A stretch of DNA of 64,000 nt from Syntrophales bacterium. Lineage in GTDB: Bacteria; Desulfobacterota; Syntrophia; Syntrophales; UBA8958. The notes below the pieces were generated by a model. It saw only the letters and a program-made list of their open reading frames with translations. It did not search any database and had not been told where the DNA came from. The DNA is taken from NCBI GenBank assembly GCA_026417625.1, contig JAOACW010000005.1, forward strand, positions 1 through 64,000, given 5' to 3'. The position numbers and the translations under genes were made by a program. Below are positions 10,414 to 19,393 of the stretch, piece after piece; position 1 is the first letter of the stretch; every line of letters begins with the position of its first letter.

Positions 10414-11535
10414 TCAATCAAGGCGCTTCTTAAAGCGTATTGTTGCCGCTGTGAGGAAGAATGTGCTCAGAACACCTAAGGCGAGAAACTGAGGCCACAG
10501 AATATCCATACCTATTCCCTTTAAGAATACACCTCTTATAATAACCAGTATGTAACGGAAAGGATTTATGTATGTGATCCACTGAACAACAATGGGCATG
10601 TTGGCGATGGGGAAGATGAATCCAGATAGCAACAGCGACGGTTGAATGAAAAAAAATGTGGTCATCATGGCCTGTTGTTGTGTTTCAGAAATAGTGGATA
10701 TAAAAAGACCAATTCCGATGCTGCTCAGAAGGAAAAGGAAAACTCCAAGAAAGAGGGCGAAAATGCTTCCGCGCATGGGTAAGTCAAACCAGTAGATCGC
10801 GAATAAAGCAACAAATATCATCTGAAGCAGAGAAATAATTATGTATGGGATCGTCTTACCTATTATAATTTCGTAGGCCTTTATGGGAGTGACTATTAGT
10901 TGCTCCATGGTACCCTTTTCCTTTTCTTTTATGATGGCCATGGAAGTGAATAGAAGAGAAATGAGCATGACAACAAATGCTACAATACCTGGGACGAAGA
11001 AATTTCTGCTATAAATATTGGGGTTGTACCATGTCCGCAGACGGAAATCGATGTTTGGGAACAAAAGCTCATGGGGGTATATTTCTTTCAAAAACTGCTG
11101 GTTTAGTCTCTCGATAATTGCTGTGGCATATGCCACCCGAGTGGCTGCCATGTTGCTTACTGAGCCGTCAACCAGTATCTGTACCTGGGCTGTTTCACCT
11201 CGACGTATCTTTTCGCTGAAATTAGGGGGAAACTTGATCACCATGTCTGTCTTGCCTTTCAGGAGTAGTTTTTCGTGTTCTATGGGCCAGTCATTTTCGT
11301 GAACAACCTTGAAAATTTTATTTCCCGTAAATGCATCTTTGGTGATTCTGCTCTCCCGACTTTTAGACTGGTCGTGTATCGCCAGTCGAATGTACTTAAG
11401 GTCAAAGTTTATCACATAACCAAAAACTATAATTTGAACGATAGGAACCAGGATGAGGATATGTCTGACTCTTTTGTCCCTAAACAACTGGGTAAACTCT
11501 TTGCGAATCATCTCCCCTAATCTAGTGAAATTCAC
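10414..11535 (-). CDS. ABC-2 type exporter permease (YbhR-like)
   Basis: The 373-residue ABC-2 permease has an N-terminal membrane helix, a large extracytoplasmic domain (about 50-175) and five to six C-terminal helices with the family motifs KEKEKGTMEQLIVTP and NPFRYILVIIRGVFLKG. The start overlaps the stop of the upstream permease by 4 bp, so the two are translationally coupled and probably form the heterodimeric channel of one exporter. Substrate is unknown; relatives export drugs, cations or lipids. Confidence 0.92.
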   Translation of the reverse strand: MNFTRLGEMIRKEFTQLFRDKRVRHILILVPIVQIIVFGYVINFDLKYIRLAIHDQSKSRESRITKDAFTGNKIFKVVHENDWPIEHEKLLLKGKTDMVIKFPPNFSEKIRRGETAQVQILVDGSVSNMAATRVAYATAIIERLNQQFLKEIYPHELLFPNIDFRLRTWYNPNIYSRNFFVPGIVAFVVMLISLLFTSMAIIKEKEKGTMEQLIVTPIKAYEIIIGKTIPYIIISLLQMIFVALFAIYWFDLPMRGSIFALFLGVFLFLLSSIGIGLFISTISETQQQAMMTTFFFIQPSLLLSGFIFPIANMPIVVQWITYINPFRYILVIIRGVFLKGIGMDILWPQFLALGVLSTFFLTAATIRFKKRLD

Positions 11536-12683
11536 TCAAGCCCCTCCTTTCTCAATTGTGCCCATGTAAGAAATCCTAGAAGTGAGGCCATTAATAGAAG
11601 CACAATGATGTCTGTCCATATCATTGATAGAGGGAGATCTTTAAGGTAAACGCATTTGAGAACGTCGATGAAATACGTGGCGGGAACCACATATGAAATG
11701 GGTTGTATGGGTGCCGGCATGTTTGTTATTGGGAATATGAAGTCGGAGAGAAGCATTGATGGCAGAAAGGTTACAAGTGGGGCTATCTGATTTGCGATTA
11801 ACTGGGATTTTGCCACAGTCGATATTAGTAAACCTAAACTTATGGCAACCCAAAGGTATAGCATAACGGTTAAAATTGTTACCCAGAAATTGCCCTTCAT
11901 AACTATACCAAACAGGAGCTGACCCAGAAGAATGGCTATCAAGACGTCAACAAGTGTAATGAAAAAATAAGGAAGAGCTTTGCCAAAAAAGAATTCACCA
12001 GCACTTATGGGCAATGTTTTAATGGTTTCCATGGTTCCATTTTCATATTCTCTTGCAATGACAAGTGAGGTAATCATTGCGCCGGCTATCATAATTATAA
12101 CCCCTATGATGCCAGGGACTATGAGGTTTCGACTTTCGAGATCTTCATTGAACCATATCCGAAATCTGGCTTCCAAAGGCGGTTTTAATAGTTCAATGCC
12201 CTGCCAGTTTAAAAATTCCATGAGGAGTTTTTTATTTTGTTTTTCAATAAATGCTGTAATGTAGGCTAGGGCAATGTTAGCAAAGTTTGGATCAGAACCG
12301 TCCAGTATAACCTGTATGGGAGCTTTACGGTTAGACTTTATATTTTCACTGAAATCATGAGGAATTGTTATAATTATCGCAACTTTACCAGCATCAAGGT
12401 AGTGCGATAATGTTTTATCGTTGTCAAAATGAGCGGTAACGTGAAAATAAGGCGAGGCTTCCAGGTGGCGTATAAAGTCGCGGCTGAGTAATGAACGGTC
12501 ATAATCTAAAACGGCAATTTCTACGTTTTCCACATCAAGACTTAATGCGTATCCGAAAAGCAGGGTGAGTAGAATCGGGAGAAAAAAGGATAAGTAAAGT
12601 CCCCGGAAATCTCTTATGATATGGTAGATTTCTTTCCTGGAAAGGGCGTAAATTTTCCTCAGAAACCCATCAACATTAGACAT
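11532..12683 (-). CDS. ABC-2 type exporter permease (YbhS-like)
   Basis: This second ABC-2 permease has about 383 residues, with the same plan: an N-terminal anchor, an extracytoplasmic domain, and C-terminal helices with ENGTMETIKTLPISAGEFFFGKALPY. The frame is open up to a TTG at 12701, but ATG 12683 starts one base after the ATPase stop and gives an N-terminus (MSNVDGFLRKIYALSRKEI) that aligns with the sister permease, so I prefer it. No strong ribosome binding site is visible, consistent with coupling to the upstream ATPase. Confidence 0.9.
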   Translation of the reverse strand: MSNVDGFLRKIYALSRKEIYHIIRDFRGLYLSFFLPILLTLLFGYALSLDVENVEIAVLDYDRSLLSRDFIRHLEASPYFHVTAHFDNDKTLSHYLDAGKVAIIITIPHDFSENIKSNRKAPIQVILDGSDPNFANIALAYITAFIEKQNKKLLMEFLNWQGIELLKPPLEARFRIWFNEDLESRNLIVPGIIGVIIMIAGAMITSLVIAREYENGTMETIKTLPISAGEFFFGKALPYFFITLVDVLIAILLGQLLFGIVMKGNFWVTILTVMLYLWVAISLGLLISTVAKSQLIANQIAPLVTFLPSMLLSDFIFPITNMPAPIQPISYVVPATYFIDVLKCVYLKDLPLSMIWTDIIVLLLMASLLGFLTWAQLRKEGLE

Positions 12684-12684
12684 G

Positions 12685-13452
12685 TCAAGTATTTGCAGCA
12701 ATAATGTTTATAAACGCATCGTTCAAATCGGCGTTTTTTCTATGGGGACAAGCCTGTGCTATGATTTCTTCCGGCATACCTGTTGCAACTATACGTCCGG
12801 CGTTCATCATTGCAATTCTGTTGCAATTTCTCGCTTCGTCCATGTAATGCGTAGTTAGAAGAACCGTAACACCTTCATCAGTTATTTGCTCGATAAGTTT
12901 CCAGAATCGCTTCCTCGTTGCAGGGTCCACTCCTGATGTCGGCTCATCAAGAAATAGTATTGAGGGTTTATGAATTAACGCGCATCCTAGAGCGAGCCGT
13001 TGTCTCCACCCCTGAGGGAGTTCACCGGTAATCCTTTTGCGCATATCCCCTACATTTGTCATTTCGATAATCCAGTCTATCCTCTCTCGCCATAGCGTTT
13101 TTGGTACGGTGTAGATTCCGAGGTAAAAGCGGAGATTTTCCTCAAGTGTAAGATCTTCATAAAGAGAAAACTTCTGCGACATATAACCTATAGATTTCTT
13201 TATCTCCTCCGTTTGAGTGTAAATGTTGAAGCCGGCTACCCATCCCTCTCCCGCAGTCGGCGTGATGATGCCGCAGAGCATCCTGATAGTGGTTGTTTTA
13301 CCCGAACCGTTCGCTCCTAAAAGTCCAAAAATTTCTCCCTTTTTTACAGAGAAACTGACTCCGTTAACGGCCGTAAAGTTGCCAAAGCGTTTAACAAGGT
13401 TGTTCACCACAATGGTTTCATTTTTTTCTTCCCTCTGCTGACCATTTGCCAT
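12685..13452 (-). CDS. ABC exporter ATPase subunit 2 (corresponds to C-terminal half of YbhF)
   Basis: The product is a 255-residue ATP-binding subunit with Walker A GANGSGKTT, Walker B LFLDEPTSGVDP and a normal H-loop (TTHYMDEA). The signature is not LSGG but ELPQGWRQRLA, a variant I associate with the second nucleotide-binding half of YbhF-type exporters. GTG 13461 is the upstream frame start, but ATG 13452 has GGTGA at a better distance. In E. coli both halves are one protein; here they are two adjacent genes. Confidence 0.92.
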   Translation of the reverse strand: MANGQQREEKNETIVVNNLVKRFGNFTAVNGVSFSVKKGEIFGLLGANGSGKTTTIRMLCGIITPTAGEGWVAGFNIYTQTEEIKKSIGYMSQKFSLYEDLTLEENLRFYLGIYTVPKTLWRERIDWIIEMTNVGDMRKRITGELPQGWRQRLALGCALIHKPSILFLDEPTSGVDPATRKRFWKLIEQITDEGVTVLLTTHYMDEARNCNRIAMMNAGRIVATGMPEEIIAQACPHRKNADLNDAFINIIAANT

Positions 13453-13484
13453 CTTTTTCACCCAGTTTGATTTTGGGATGTTTT

Positions 13485-14207
13485 TTATCGGTCATGTGCC
13501 TCAATTCTGGCTATCATTGCTGATTCGAGATCAGGGAAGTTATTTTGGAAAGAAGAGGGAGTGTCAAAAGTTAGTATTTTGCCCCTGTGCATTAGCGCGA
13601 GGAAATCGCAATAATTGACCTCATCGATGTAAGTTGTAGAAATAATTATGGTAATTCCTCTGTCCCTCATTCTATCCAAGATTCTCCAAAATTCTCTCCG
13701 GGAAACAGGGTCTACGCCGCTCGTGGGTTCATCTAGAATGAGAAGCTTGGGTTCGTTGACAAGTACGCATGCCAAAGCGAGCTTCTGTTTCATTCCTCCG
13801 GAAAGCTCTCTTGTCAATCTATCGGTAAAGGGTAACAGATTGGAAAATTTAAGATATTTTTCTTTCAATTCTTCTCTTTTGTGTTTTGGAATGCCATATA
13901 TATCCATAAAGAATTGTAAATTTTCTTGAACGGTGAGATCTAAGTATAGACCGAAACGCTGAGGCATATAGCCTATTAGGTTTTTAACTTTTTTCCTATT
14001 TTGGATTGGGTCTAGTCCGAAGATAGTAATCCGGCCAGAAGTGGGTGGGATCACCGTTGCGAGCATTTTGAGCATGGTGGATTTACCTGAACCATCTGAG
14101 CCAAACAGACCGGTGATCGTTCCTTCTTTTATTTCAAAACTCACGTTGTCGACGGCAACAATGGATGGGTGAAAGATACAGGACACACTTTCCACTTTAA
14201 CACACAT
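13485..14207 (-). CDS. ABC exporter ATPase subunit 1 (corresponds to N-terminal half of YbhF)
   Basis: The product is a 240-residue ATP-binding subunit with Walker A GSDGSGKST, signature ELSGGMKQKLA, and Walker B LLILDEPTSGVDP. The H-loop histidine is replaced: ISTTYIDE where the partner has TTHYMDE. ATG 14207 lies two bases after the stop of the membrane-fusion protein; an in-frame TTG at 14222 is the only upstream alternative. Together with the second subunit it should form a heterodimer with one degenerate ATP site (see findings). Confidence 0.92.
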   Translation of the reverse strand: MCVKVESVSCIFHPSIVAVDNVSFEIKEGTITGLFGSDGSGKSTMLKMLATVIPPTSGRITIFGLDPIQNRKKVKNLIGYMPQRFGLYLDLTVQENLQFFMDIYGIPKHKREELKEKYLKFSNLLPFTDRLTRELSGGMKQKLALACVLVNEPKLLILDEPTSGVDPVSRREFWRILDRMRDRGITIIISTTYIDEVNYCDFLALMHRGKILTFDTPSSFQNNFPDLESAMIARIEAHDR

Positions 14208-14209
14208 GG

Positions 14210-15220
14210 CTATCTTAACCAAGCGTCTGCAGGCATTCCTGTTTTCAGTTCTAGATGGGGATTGGGGATAGAGATCTTCACAAGGTAAACAAGTTTAACT
14301 CTTTCCTTTTTTGTCTGAATAATTTTAGGCGTGAATTCTCCCTCTGGAGATACAAATACAACCGTGCCCCTGTATACTTTATCCGGGAATGTATCCACTT
14401 TCACATCTACCGGTTGGCCAGGTTTTACCTTACCTATGTTGGTCTCTTCGACGAAGATCTTCAGTTCTACGTTTCGCAAGTCTGCAATTGTAAAGACTTC
14501 TCTTGAAGGATTAACTACTTCACCTGGTTCCACGTTACGGCTTGTGATAACTCCATCAAAGGGTGCTTTCAATTTTGCGTAACTTAGCTGAAGCTTGCAT
14601 TGATCGACCATTGCCTTTGCCTGGTTTATCTGGGCCTTTGTAGCCTCAATCTCCTTTTTAGTTGCGTCGATCTTGCCCAGATTTCCCAGAGCGGTGTGCA
14701 AGATTGCTTCAGCTTCCATCCGGCGAGCGCTAGCTGTTTCGGCATGGAGACGCACAGCATCTCTGTCCTTCTCAGAGACAATCTGCTGAACAAACAGGCT
14801 TTCGTATCGATTTTTGTTCCGCAAAGCATCTTCTTCTGTTTTCTTTGCTGCTTCTAGTGCGGCAGTAGCCCTTGTGACTTCCGCTGGTAGTGTTGTTGAA
14901 TAAATGCGAAGGAGCTGTTCCAGATACTGGTATGTTTTGGTTACCCTTTCCAGATTAGCTTTTGACTGATCGCACCACGTCTGTATTTCTGACGTGTCAA
15001 TTTCTGCAAGGGTTTGATCCTTAGTTACAAACTCTCCCTCTTTTGCATGAACAAAGGTAACACGGCCGCTTATCTGAAATGCGATACGCGATTCTTTTGC
15101 TTCGATTGTGCCTGAGTAATAGTTCTCTGACTGCTTGATCTTCCACTGTCCCCAATAAACGAGCAACGCTACAGTAATGAGCAGCCCAATGAAAGAAAAA
15201 ATTATAAACTTTTTCTTCAA
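14210..15220 (-). CDS. HlyD/YbhG-like periplasmic membrane-fusion protein
   Basis: The 336-residue protein has an N-terminal membrane anchor (about 5-25), a lipoyl-like barrel half (GRVTFVHAKEGEFVTKDQTLAEID), a long alpha-helical hairpin (about 80-205), the second barrel half and a beta-barrel domain (VDVKVDTFPDKVYRGTV). It is the adaptor of the following ABC exporter. The start is a TTG, supported by GAGGT 5 bp upstream. It begins 9 bp after lon on the same strand, so it is probably co-transcribed with lon. Confidence 0.93.
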   Translation of the reverse strand: MKKKFIIFSFIGLLITVALLVYWGQWKIKQSENYYSGTIEAKESRIAFQISGRVTFVHAKEGEFVTKDQTLAEIDTSEIQTWCDQSKANLERVTKTYQYLEQLLRIYSTTLPAEVTRATAALEAAKKTEEDALRNKNRYESLFVQQIVSEKDRDAVRLHAETASARRMEAEAILHTALGNLGKIDATKKEIEATKAQINQAKAMVDQCKLQLSYAKLKAPFDGVITSRNVEPGEVVNPSREVFTIADLRNVELKIFVEETNIGKVKPGQPVDVKVDTFPDKVYRGTVVFVSPEGEFTPKIIQTKKERVKLVYLVKISIPNPHLELKTGMPADAWLR

Positions 15221-15229
15221 CGGTTACCT

Positions 15230-17584
15230 CTAACTCGCCAGAAGACCTGCAGCTCTAAGAACGTCCATCGTATCATCCACGAATATGAATTCCATATCCC
15301 TTTTTGTTTTAGCTGGTATATCTTCAAGATCTTTCTGATTCCATTTAGGAAGGATGACTGTTTTTACGCCTGCCCGGTGGGCGGCGAGAACCTTTTCTTT
15401 TATGCCTCCAACGGGAAGAACAAGCCCTCTGAGGGTGATTTCCCCTGTCATGGCAATATTTTTCTTTACGGTTTTATTCGTTAAGAGGGATGTGAGTGCT
15501 GTGAGAATGGTAACGCCAGCTGATGGGCCATCTTTCGGTATGGCACCGGATGGCACGTGTATGTGGATGTCCAGTTTATCGAAGAAGTTTTTATCTATAC
15601 CGAGGGAATCTGCGTTTGATCTTATATAACTGAGTGCGGCGGTTGCCGATTCCTTCATGACATCTCCCAGTTGTCCCGTCATTGTGAGTCCTTTATTACC
15701 CGGCATAGCCGTCGCCTCAACGAACAACAATTCGCCACCTGTGGGTGTCCAGGCAAGTCCCATTACTACCCCGGGTTTTGAGGTTCTTATTGCTGTTTCT
15801 TGAAAAGTGCGGATTGGCCCGAGATATCGAGGCACATCCTTCTGACGGATAACTGTCTTCCCGGTGTAACCTTCAGCCACCGCACAGGCTACACCCCTGC
15901 AGATTGCCGCAATTTCCCGTTCCAGACCCCGCACACCGGCCTCTCTGGTATATCCTGATATTATTAGTTTGATAGCGCCGTTGGTAAAAGATATCCGTTC
16001 TTCCGTTAATCCATTTTCTCTTATCTGTCTTGGAATGAGGTATCTTCTTGCGATTTGCAGTTTCTCTTCGCTTGTGTAACTTGCTAGTTCAATGATTTCG
16101 AGGCGGTCTCTAAGTGCTGGAGGAATAGTGTCAAGAACGTTGGCTGTGGTAATGAACATTACGTGGGATAGATCAAATGGTAGATCAAGATAATGATCTA
16201 CGAAAGAGTAGTTTTGGGCAGGATCGAGTACCTCAAGGAGCGCCGATGAGGGATCACCGCGAAAATCGCTCCCAACTTTATCTATCTCATCTAGCATGAA
16301 AACAGGGTTGTTACTCTCAGCCCTTCTGATGCCTTGGATGATTCTTCCTGGTAAGGCTCCAATATAAGTACGCCTGTGCCCTCTGATCTCTGCTTCATCC
16401 CTAACACCTCCAAGAGCTATTCTCACAAACTTACGGCCTAGTGCACGCGCTATGGATTGTCCGAGGGAGGTTTTCCCCGTTCCTGGCGGACCTACAAAGC
16501 ACAAGATGGGTCCCTTAGTGTCCGGTTTCAATTTTCTCACCGCAAGGTATTCGATAATTCTTTTTTTCGGTTTTTCAAGGCCGTAGTGATCTTCATCAAG
16601 TACAAACCTTGCTTTTTTTATGTCCAGATTGTCTTCAGTATGTTCTCTCCAAGGTAGGGCGATAATCCAATCTAAATACGTGGACGAAACGGTATATTCC
16701 GCTGATGATGGATGCATCCTTTCTAGTCGGTTTAACTCCCTTTCAGCCTCTTTCCGCACCTCATCGGGTAGATCTTTCTCGGCAAGTCGTTTTCTGTACT
16801 CTTCAATATCTGGCCGTGCTTCCTCCGTTTCACCTAGCTCCTTTCGGATTGCGTTCAGTTGCTGCCTTAGGAAATACTCTCTCTGGCTTTTCTCCATGTC
16901 GCTTTTAACCTGGGATTGGATTTTATTGCCCAATTCCAGTATTTCTATCTGATGATTAACCAGACGCGTAACTTCTCGTAGTCTTTCTTTAACGTTCAGT
17001 ATTTCCAGCACAGCCTGCTTTTCCTCTGTGGTTACATTGATTATAGAGGCAACGAGATCTGCTAAAACTCCCGGTTCCGTAATGTTTTTTGCCATGGCTG
17101 CGAATTCTTGAGGCATAAATGGAGTCAATTTGACCACCCGGTCAAAGAGGTTGGTCAGGTTGACCATTAGTGCTTCAACTTCGATATCTTTGATTTCCTG
17201 ATCTTCCAGAGGTTCTATCCGAGCTTGAAGATAGGGCTGACCTTCGATGAATTCGATTATGCGGTACCTGCAAACTCCTTGCACCAGTAACTGCGCTCGC
17301 TTTTCAAATCCTTTTGCCATTTTCAAGATGATACCCACAGTTCCTATGCTGTAAAAGTCTTCAGGTCGGCAATTCATTTCTAGGGGTGGTTTCTTCGCAA
17401 GGATCAGTCCGATTAAACGGTCCTTTGCCATAGCTTCGTCAACTAACTGTAGGGATTGGTCACCGAAGACTTCCATAGGCATGAGCATTTTGGGGAAAAC
17501 TAGAATATTGAACATAGGAAGTATGGGGATTATTTCAGGAATTTGAATCGTTCTTATGTCATCTGATGTTCTAGGGTTAATCAT
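15230..17584 (-). CDS. lon: ATP-dependent protease Lon
   Basis: The product has 784 residues: the N-terminal substrate-binding LON domain, an AAA+ domain with GPPGTGKTS, and the protease domain with catalytic Ser in KDGPSAGVT (near 690) and Lys in GGIKEKVLAAHRAG (near 733). I chose ATG 17584, which lies after the hsp20 stop and has GAGG 5 bp upstream; an in-frame ATG at 17632 overlaps hsp20 and has its purine run directly against the start codon. Lon degrades damaged and regulatory proteins, so pairing with a small heat-shock protein is functionally coherent. Confidence 0.95.
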   Translation of the reverse strand: MINPRTSDDIRTIQIPEIIPILPMFNILVFPKMLMPMEVFGDQSLQLVDEAMAKDRLIGLILAKKPPLEMNCRPEDFYSIGTVGIILKMAKGFEKRAQLLVQGVCRYRIIEFIEGQPYLQARIEPLEDQEIKDIEVEALMVNLTNLFDRVVKLTPFMPQEFAAMAKNITEPGVLADLVASIINVTTEEKQAVLEILNVKERLREVTRLVNHQIEILELGNKIQSQVKSDMEKSQREYFLRQQLNAIRKELGETEEARPDIEEYRKRLAEKDLPDEVRKEAERELNRLERMHPSSAEYTVSSTYLDWIIALPWREHTEDNLDIKKARFVLDEDHYGLEKPKKRIIEYLAVRKLKPDTKGPILCFVGPPGTGKTSLGQSIARALGRKFVRIALGGVRDEAEIRGHRRTYIGALPGRIIQGIRRAESNNPVFMLDEIDKVGSDFRGDPSSALLEVLDPAQNYSFVDHYLDLPFDLSHVMFITTANVLDTIPPALRDRLEIIELASYTSEEKLQIARRYLIPRQIRENGLTEERISFTNGAIKLIISGYTREAGVRGLEREIAAICRGVACAVAEGYTGKTVIRQKDVPRYLGPIRTFQETAIRTSKPGVVMGLAWTPTGGELLFVEATAMPGNKGLTMTGQLGDVMKESATAALSYIRSNADSLGIDKNFFDKLDIHIHVPSGAIPKDGPSAGVTILTALTSLLTNKTVKKNIAMTGEITLRGLVLPVGGIKEKVLAAHRAGVKTVILPKWNQKDLEDIPAKTKRDMEFIFVDDTMDVLRAAGLLAS

Positions 17585-17597
17585 CTCATCCTCACAT

Positions 17598-18050
17598 TTA
17601 AGGTTTGGTAATAGGAACTCTCTTTCGGACATCCTCTTCTTTTCTCTTGGGAATGTGAATTTCCAGTAAACCGTTACTGTATACAGCCTCTATGTTTTCA
17701 AGGTCGATGGGTTCTGAGAATGTTAATTGTCGCTCAAAGTATCCGTAGGGTATCTCCGCGAGATGGTAACGTATTGTTCCTGGTAGGAAATTGTGGTCAC
17801 GTTTGCCATAGATTTTCACTTTTCGTTGACTTACCTCGAGGTGGATATCTTCTTTTCGCACGCCCGCGAGGTCGACAAGCATCAAAATCTCGTCAGGGGT
17901 TTCGTACATGTCTACGTGGGGACGCCATGTGTTGGTGCCCAAGGAAAAAAGGGAAGTGCTTGATACCAAGATTGTACCCTGGAGAAAATCAACCGTTTCC
18001 TCGTTCTCTGTTTGTTGTTCTTTATGAAATTTTATCTTTATGTAGCTCAT
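17598..18050 (-). CDS. Small heat-shock protein, Hsp20/alpha-crystallin family
   Basis: The 150-residue protein has an alpha-crystallin domain (about 45-140) with the conserved VDLAGVRKEDIHLEV strand pair and a C-terminal LEIHIPKR containing the I-x-I type anchor. ATG 18050 is preceded by GGGAG at 8 bp; an upstream TTG at 18065 would consume that site, so it is rejected. Its promoter is visible at 18078-18105. It is the first gene of a run through lon and the exporter. It prevents aggregation of unfolded protein, acting upstream of Lon or chaperones. Confidence 0.93.
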   Translation of the reverse strand: MSYIKIKFHKEQQTENEETVDFLQGTILVSSTSLFSLGTNTWRPHVDMYETPDEILMLVDLAGVRKEDIHLEVSQRKVKIYGKRDHNFLPGTIRYHLAEIPYGYFERQLTFSEPIDLENIEAVYSNGLLEIHIPKRKEEDVRKRVPITKP

Positions 18051-18077
18051 ATGAGTTACTCCCAAAAATTTTGAAAT

Positions 18078-18105
18078 ATCTTATCCGAGTATATGATGTT
18101 GTCAA
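18078..18105 (-). promoter_or_regulatory. sigma-70-type promoter for hsp20-lon
   Basis: Read on the minus strand: TTGACA (18105-18100), 16-bp spacer, TAAGAT (18083-18078), about 30 bp ahead of the hsp20 ATG. I see neither a CIRCE repeat nor a clear sigma-32 pair, so heat control, if any, is not visible here. Confidence 0.6.
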
Positions 18106-18205
18106 TCTAAAATATTGCTTGCTCCATTAGTCTGGAAAAAGAATGGTTGACCACTCGTTGTAAATTGGTTTAGTCTGTGAAAAAAGTCATTTTAAAAAGG
18201 TGATT

Positions 18206-18979
18206 GTGTTGTCCTGCCGAGTGTTCCTTGAAGCCTCGTGGCTCACCGATGTAGGATTAGTTAGGCCTATTAACGAAGATAGTTTGTACTGTGATGTTGA
18301 GAAGGGAATTTTCATCGTGGCTGATGGTTTGGGTGGACACAGAGCAGGTGAAGTTGCAAGTTCGCTTGCGGTCAAAATAATTGGAGATTTACTCCAGAAT
18401 AGTGTTCTCGATGGGACAACAATAGTCGATATACAATCCATTTTATCGGATGCTATTCTCCGAGCCCATAAAGAGATCAAGTTGAAAGGTACATCTGATC
18501 CCCGGTTGCACGGTATGGGTACTACTATTAGTATTGCTGTTGTGCGGGAAAATGAGGCAATAATCGCCCACTGTGGTGATAGCAGGGTATACCATTATCG
18601 CGAGCGTCTTCGAAGAATCACCATTGATCACACAATGGGAACCTACCTTGTTAGGGAAAAAGGAATACCAGAAAATTTTGTCCCTAGTTTCTATTGGAAT
18701 ATTTTGACAAAGTCGCTTGGAGCCGATGATGATCCTTCACCGGACATGAATATCGTAGAGTTGGAGGATAATGATATCTTGCTTCTCTGTACTGACGGTC
18801 TGACCGGTATGATATCGGATGATGAAATCGAAAGGGAAATTAAAATATACTCGAGCAACCTCAGATTTTTGGCGGAAAGGTTGGTGTCGGAGGCCAAGAT
18901 GAGGGGTGGCCATGATAATATCACAGTAATTGTAGTTAGATACATGTTGCGAAGCGGGCGTGATCTTTGGAGGAGGTAG
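18206..18979 (+). CDS. PP2C-type serine/threonine protein phosphatase (Stp1-like)
   Basis: The product is about 257 residues. Metal-binding and fold motifs are all present: VRPINEDSLY, VADGLGGHRAGE, GMGTTI, AHCGDSRVY, LCTDGLTG and the terminal GGHDNITVIVV. It removes phosphate from Ser/Thr of target proteins. Several possible starts (GTG 18200, GTG 18206, TTG 18209) cluster here; GTG 18206 is best placed relative to AAAAAGG (5 bp). The next gene begins 6 bp after its stop, so it sits at the head of a three-gene signalling operon, divergent from hsp20. Confidence 0.93.
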   Translation: MLSCRVFLEASWLTDVGLVRPINEDSLYCDVEKGIFIVADGLGGHRAGEVASSLAVKIIGDLLQNSVLDGTTIVDIQSILSDAILRAHKEIKLKGTSDPRLHGMGTTISIAVVRENEAIIAHCGDSRVYHYRERLRRITIDHTMGTYLVREKGIPENFVPSFYWNILTKSLGADDDPSPDMNIVELEDNDILLLCTDGLTGMISDDEIEREIKIYSSNLRFLAERLVSEAKMRGGHDNITVIVVRYMLRSGRDLWRR

Positions 18980-18985
18980 TATTCC

Positions 18986-19393
18986 ATGTGTAAGCCCGAA
19001 AATGAAATCTATCTTAAAGAGACGATTGTTCGTTTACGTGAGGCATTGGAGAAAGAACGTCAGTTAAGGGAAGATGCAGAAAATAGATTTGAAAGTATGA
19101 AGAATGAAGAAATAAGATATTTGCGGGAGACTATCCAAAAGATACGTGAAGAGATGGAACGCCTTTTATTAGAGAAGGAAAAGGAAAAACAGGAGGCAAT
19201 GAGTACTGCAATGAATGAAGTTTACCAACTTAGAGGCATGGTTGAGTGCCTGAGACGGGCATTAGAAGAAGAAAAGGCTCGGCACGATTCACAATTGGCC
19301 GAAATGATCCGACTCCATAGGGAAGAGATAGGTCAATTGCAGGATACAATAAAAGTACTGCGAGGCATTTTGGAGAACAATGAAAAGAAATAG
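18986..19393 (+). CDS. Small coiled-coil protein
   Basis: The 135-residue, strongly charged product is predicted helical over nearly its full length, with heptad-like leucine spacing, rich in Glu, Arg and Lys, and without signal peptide or membrane segment. I do not recognise a family. GGAGG precedes the ATG. Its 3' end overlaps the next gene (adenylate cyclase) by 14 bp and it follows the phosphatase by 6 bp, so it is likely a scaffold or adaptor between phosphatase and cyclase. That role is inference from position only. Confidence 0.8.
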   Translation: MCKPENEIYLKETIVRLREALEKERQLREDAENRFESMKNEEIRYLRETIQKIREEMERLLLEKEKEKQEAMSTAMNEVYQLRGMVECLRRALEEEKARHDSQLAEMIRLHREEIGQLQDTIKVLRGILENNEKK

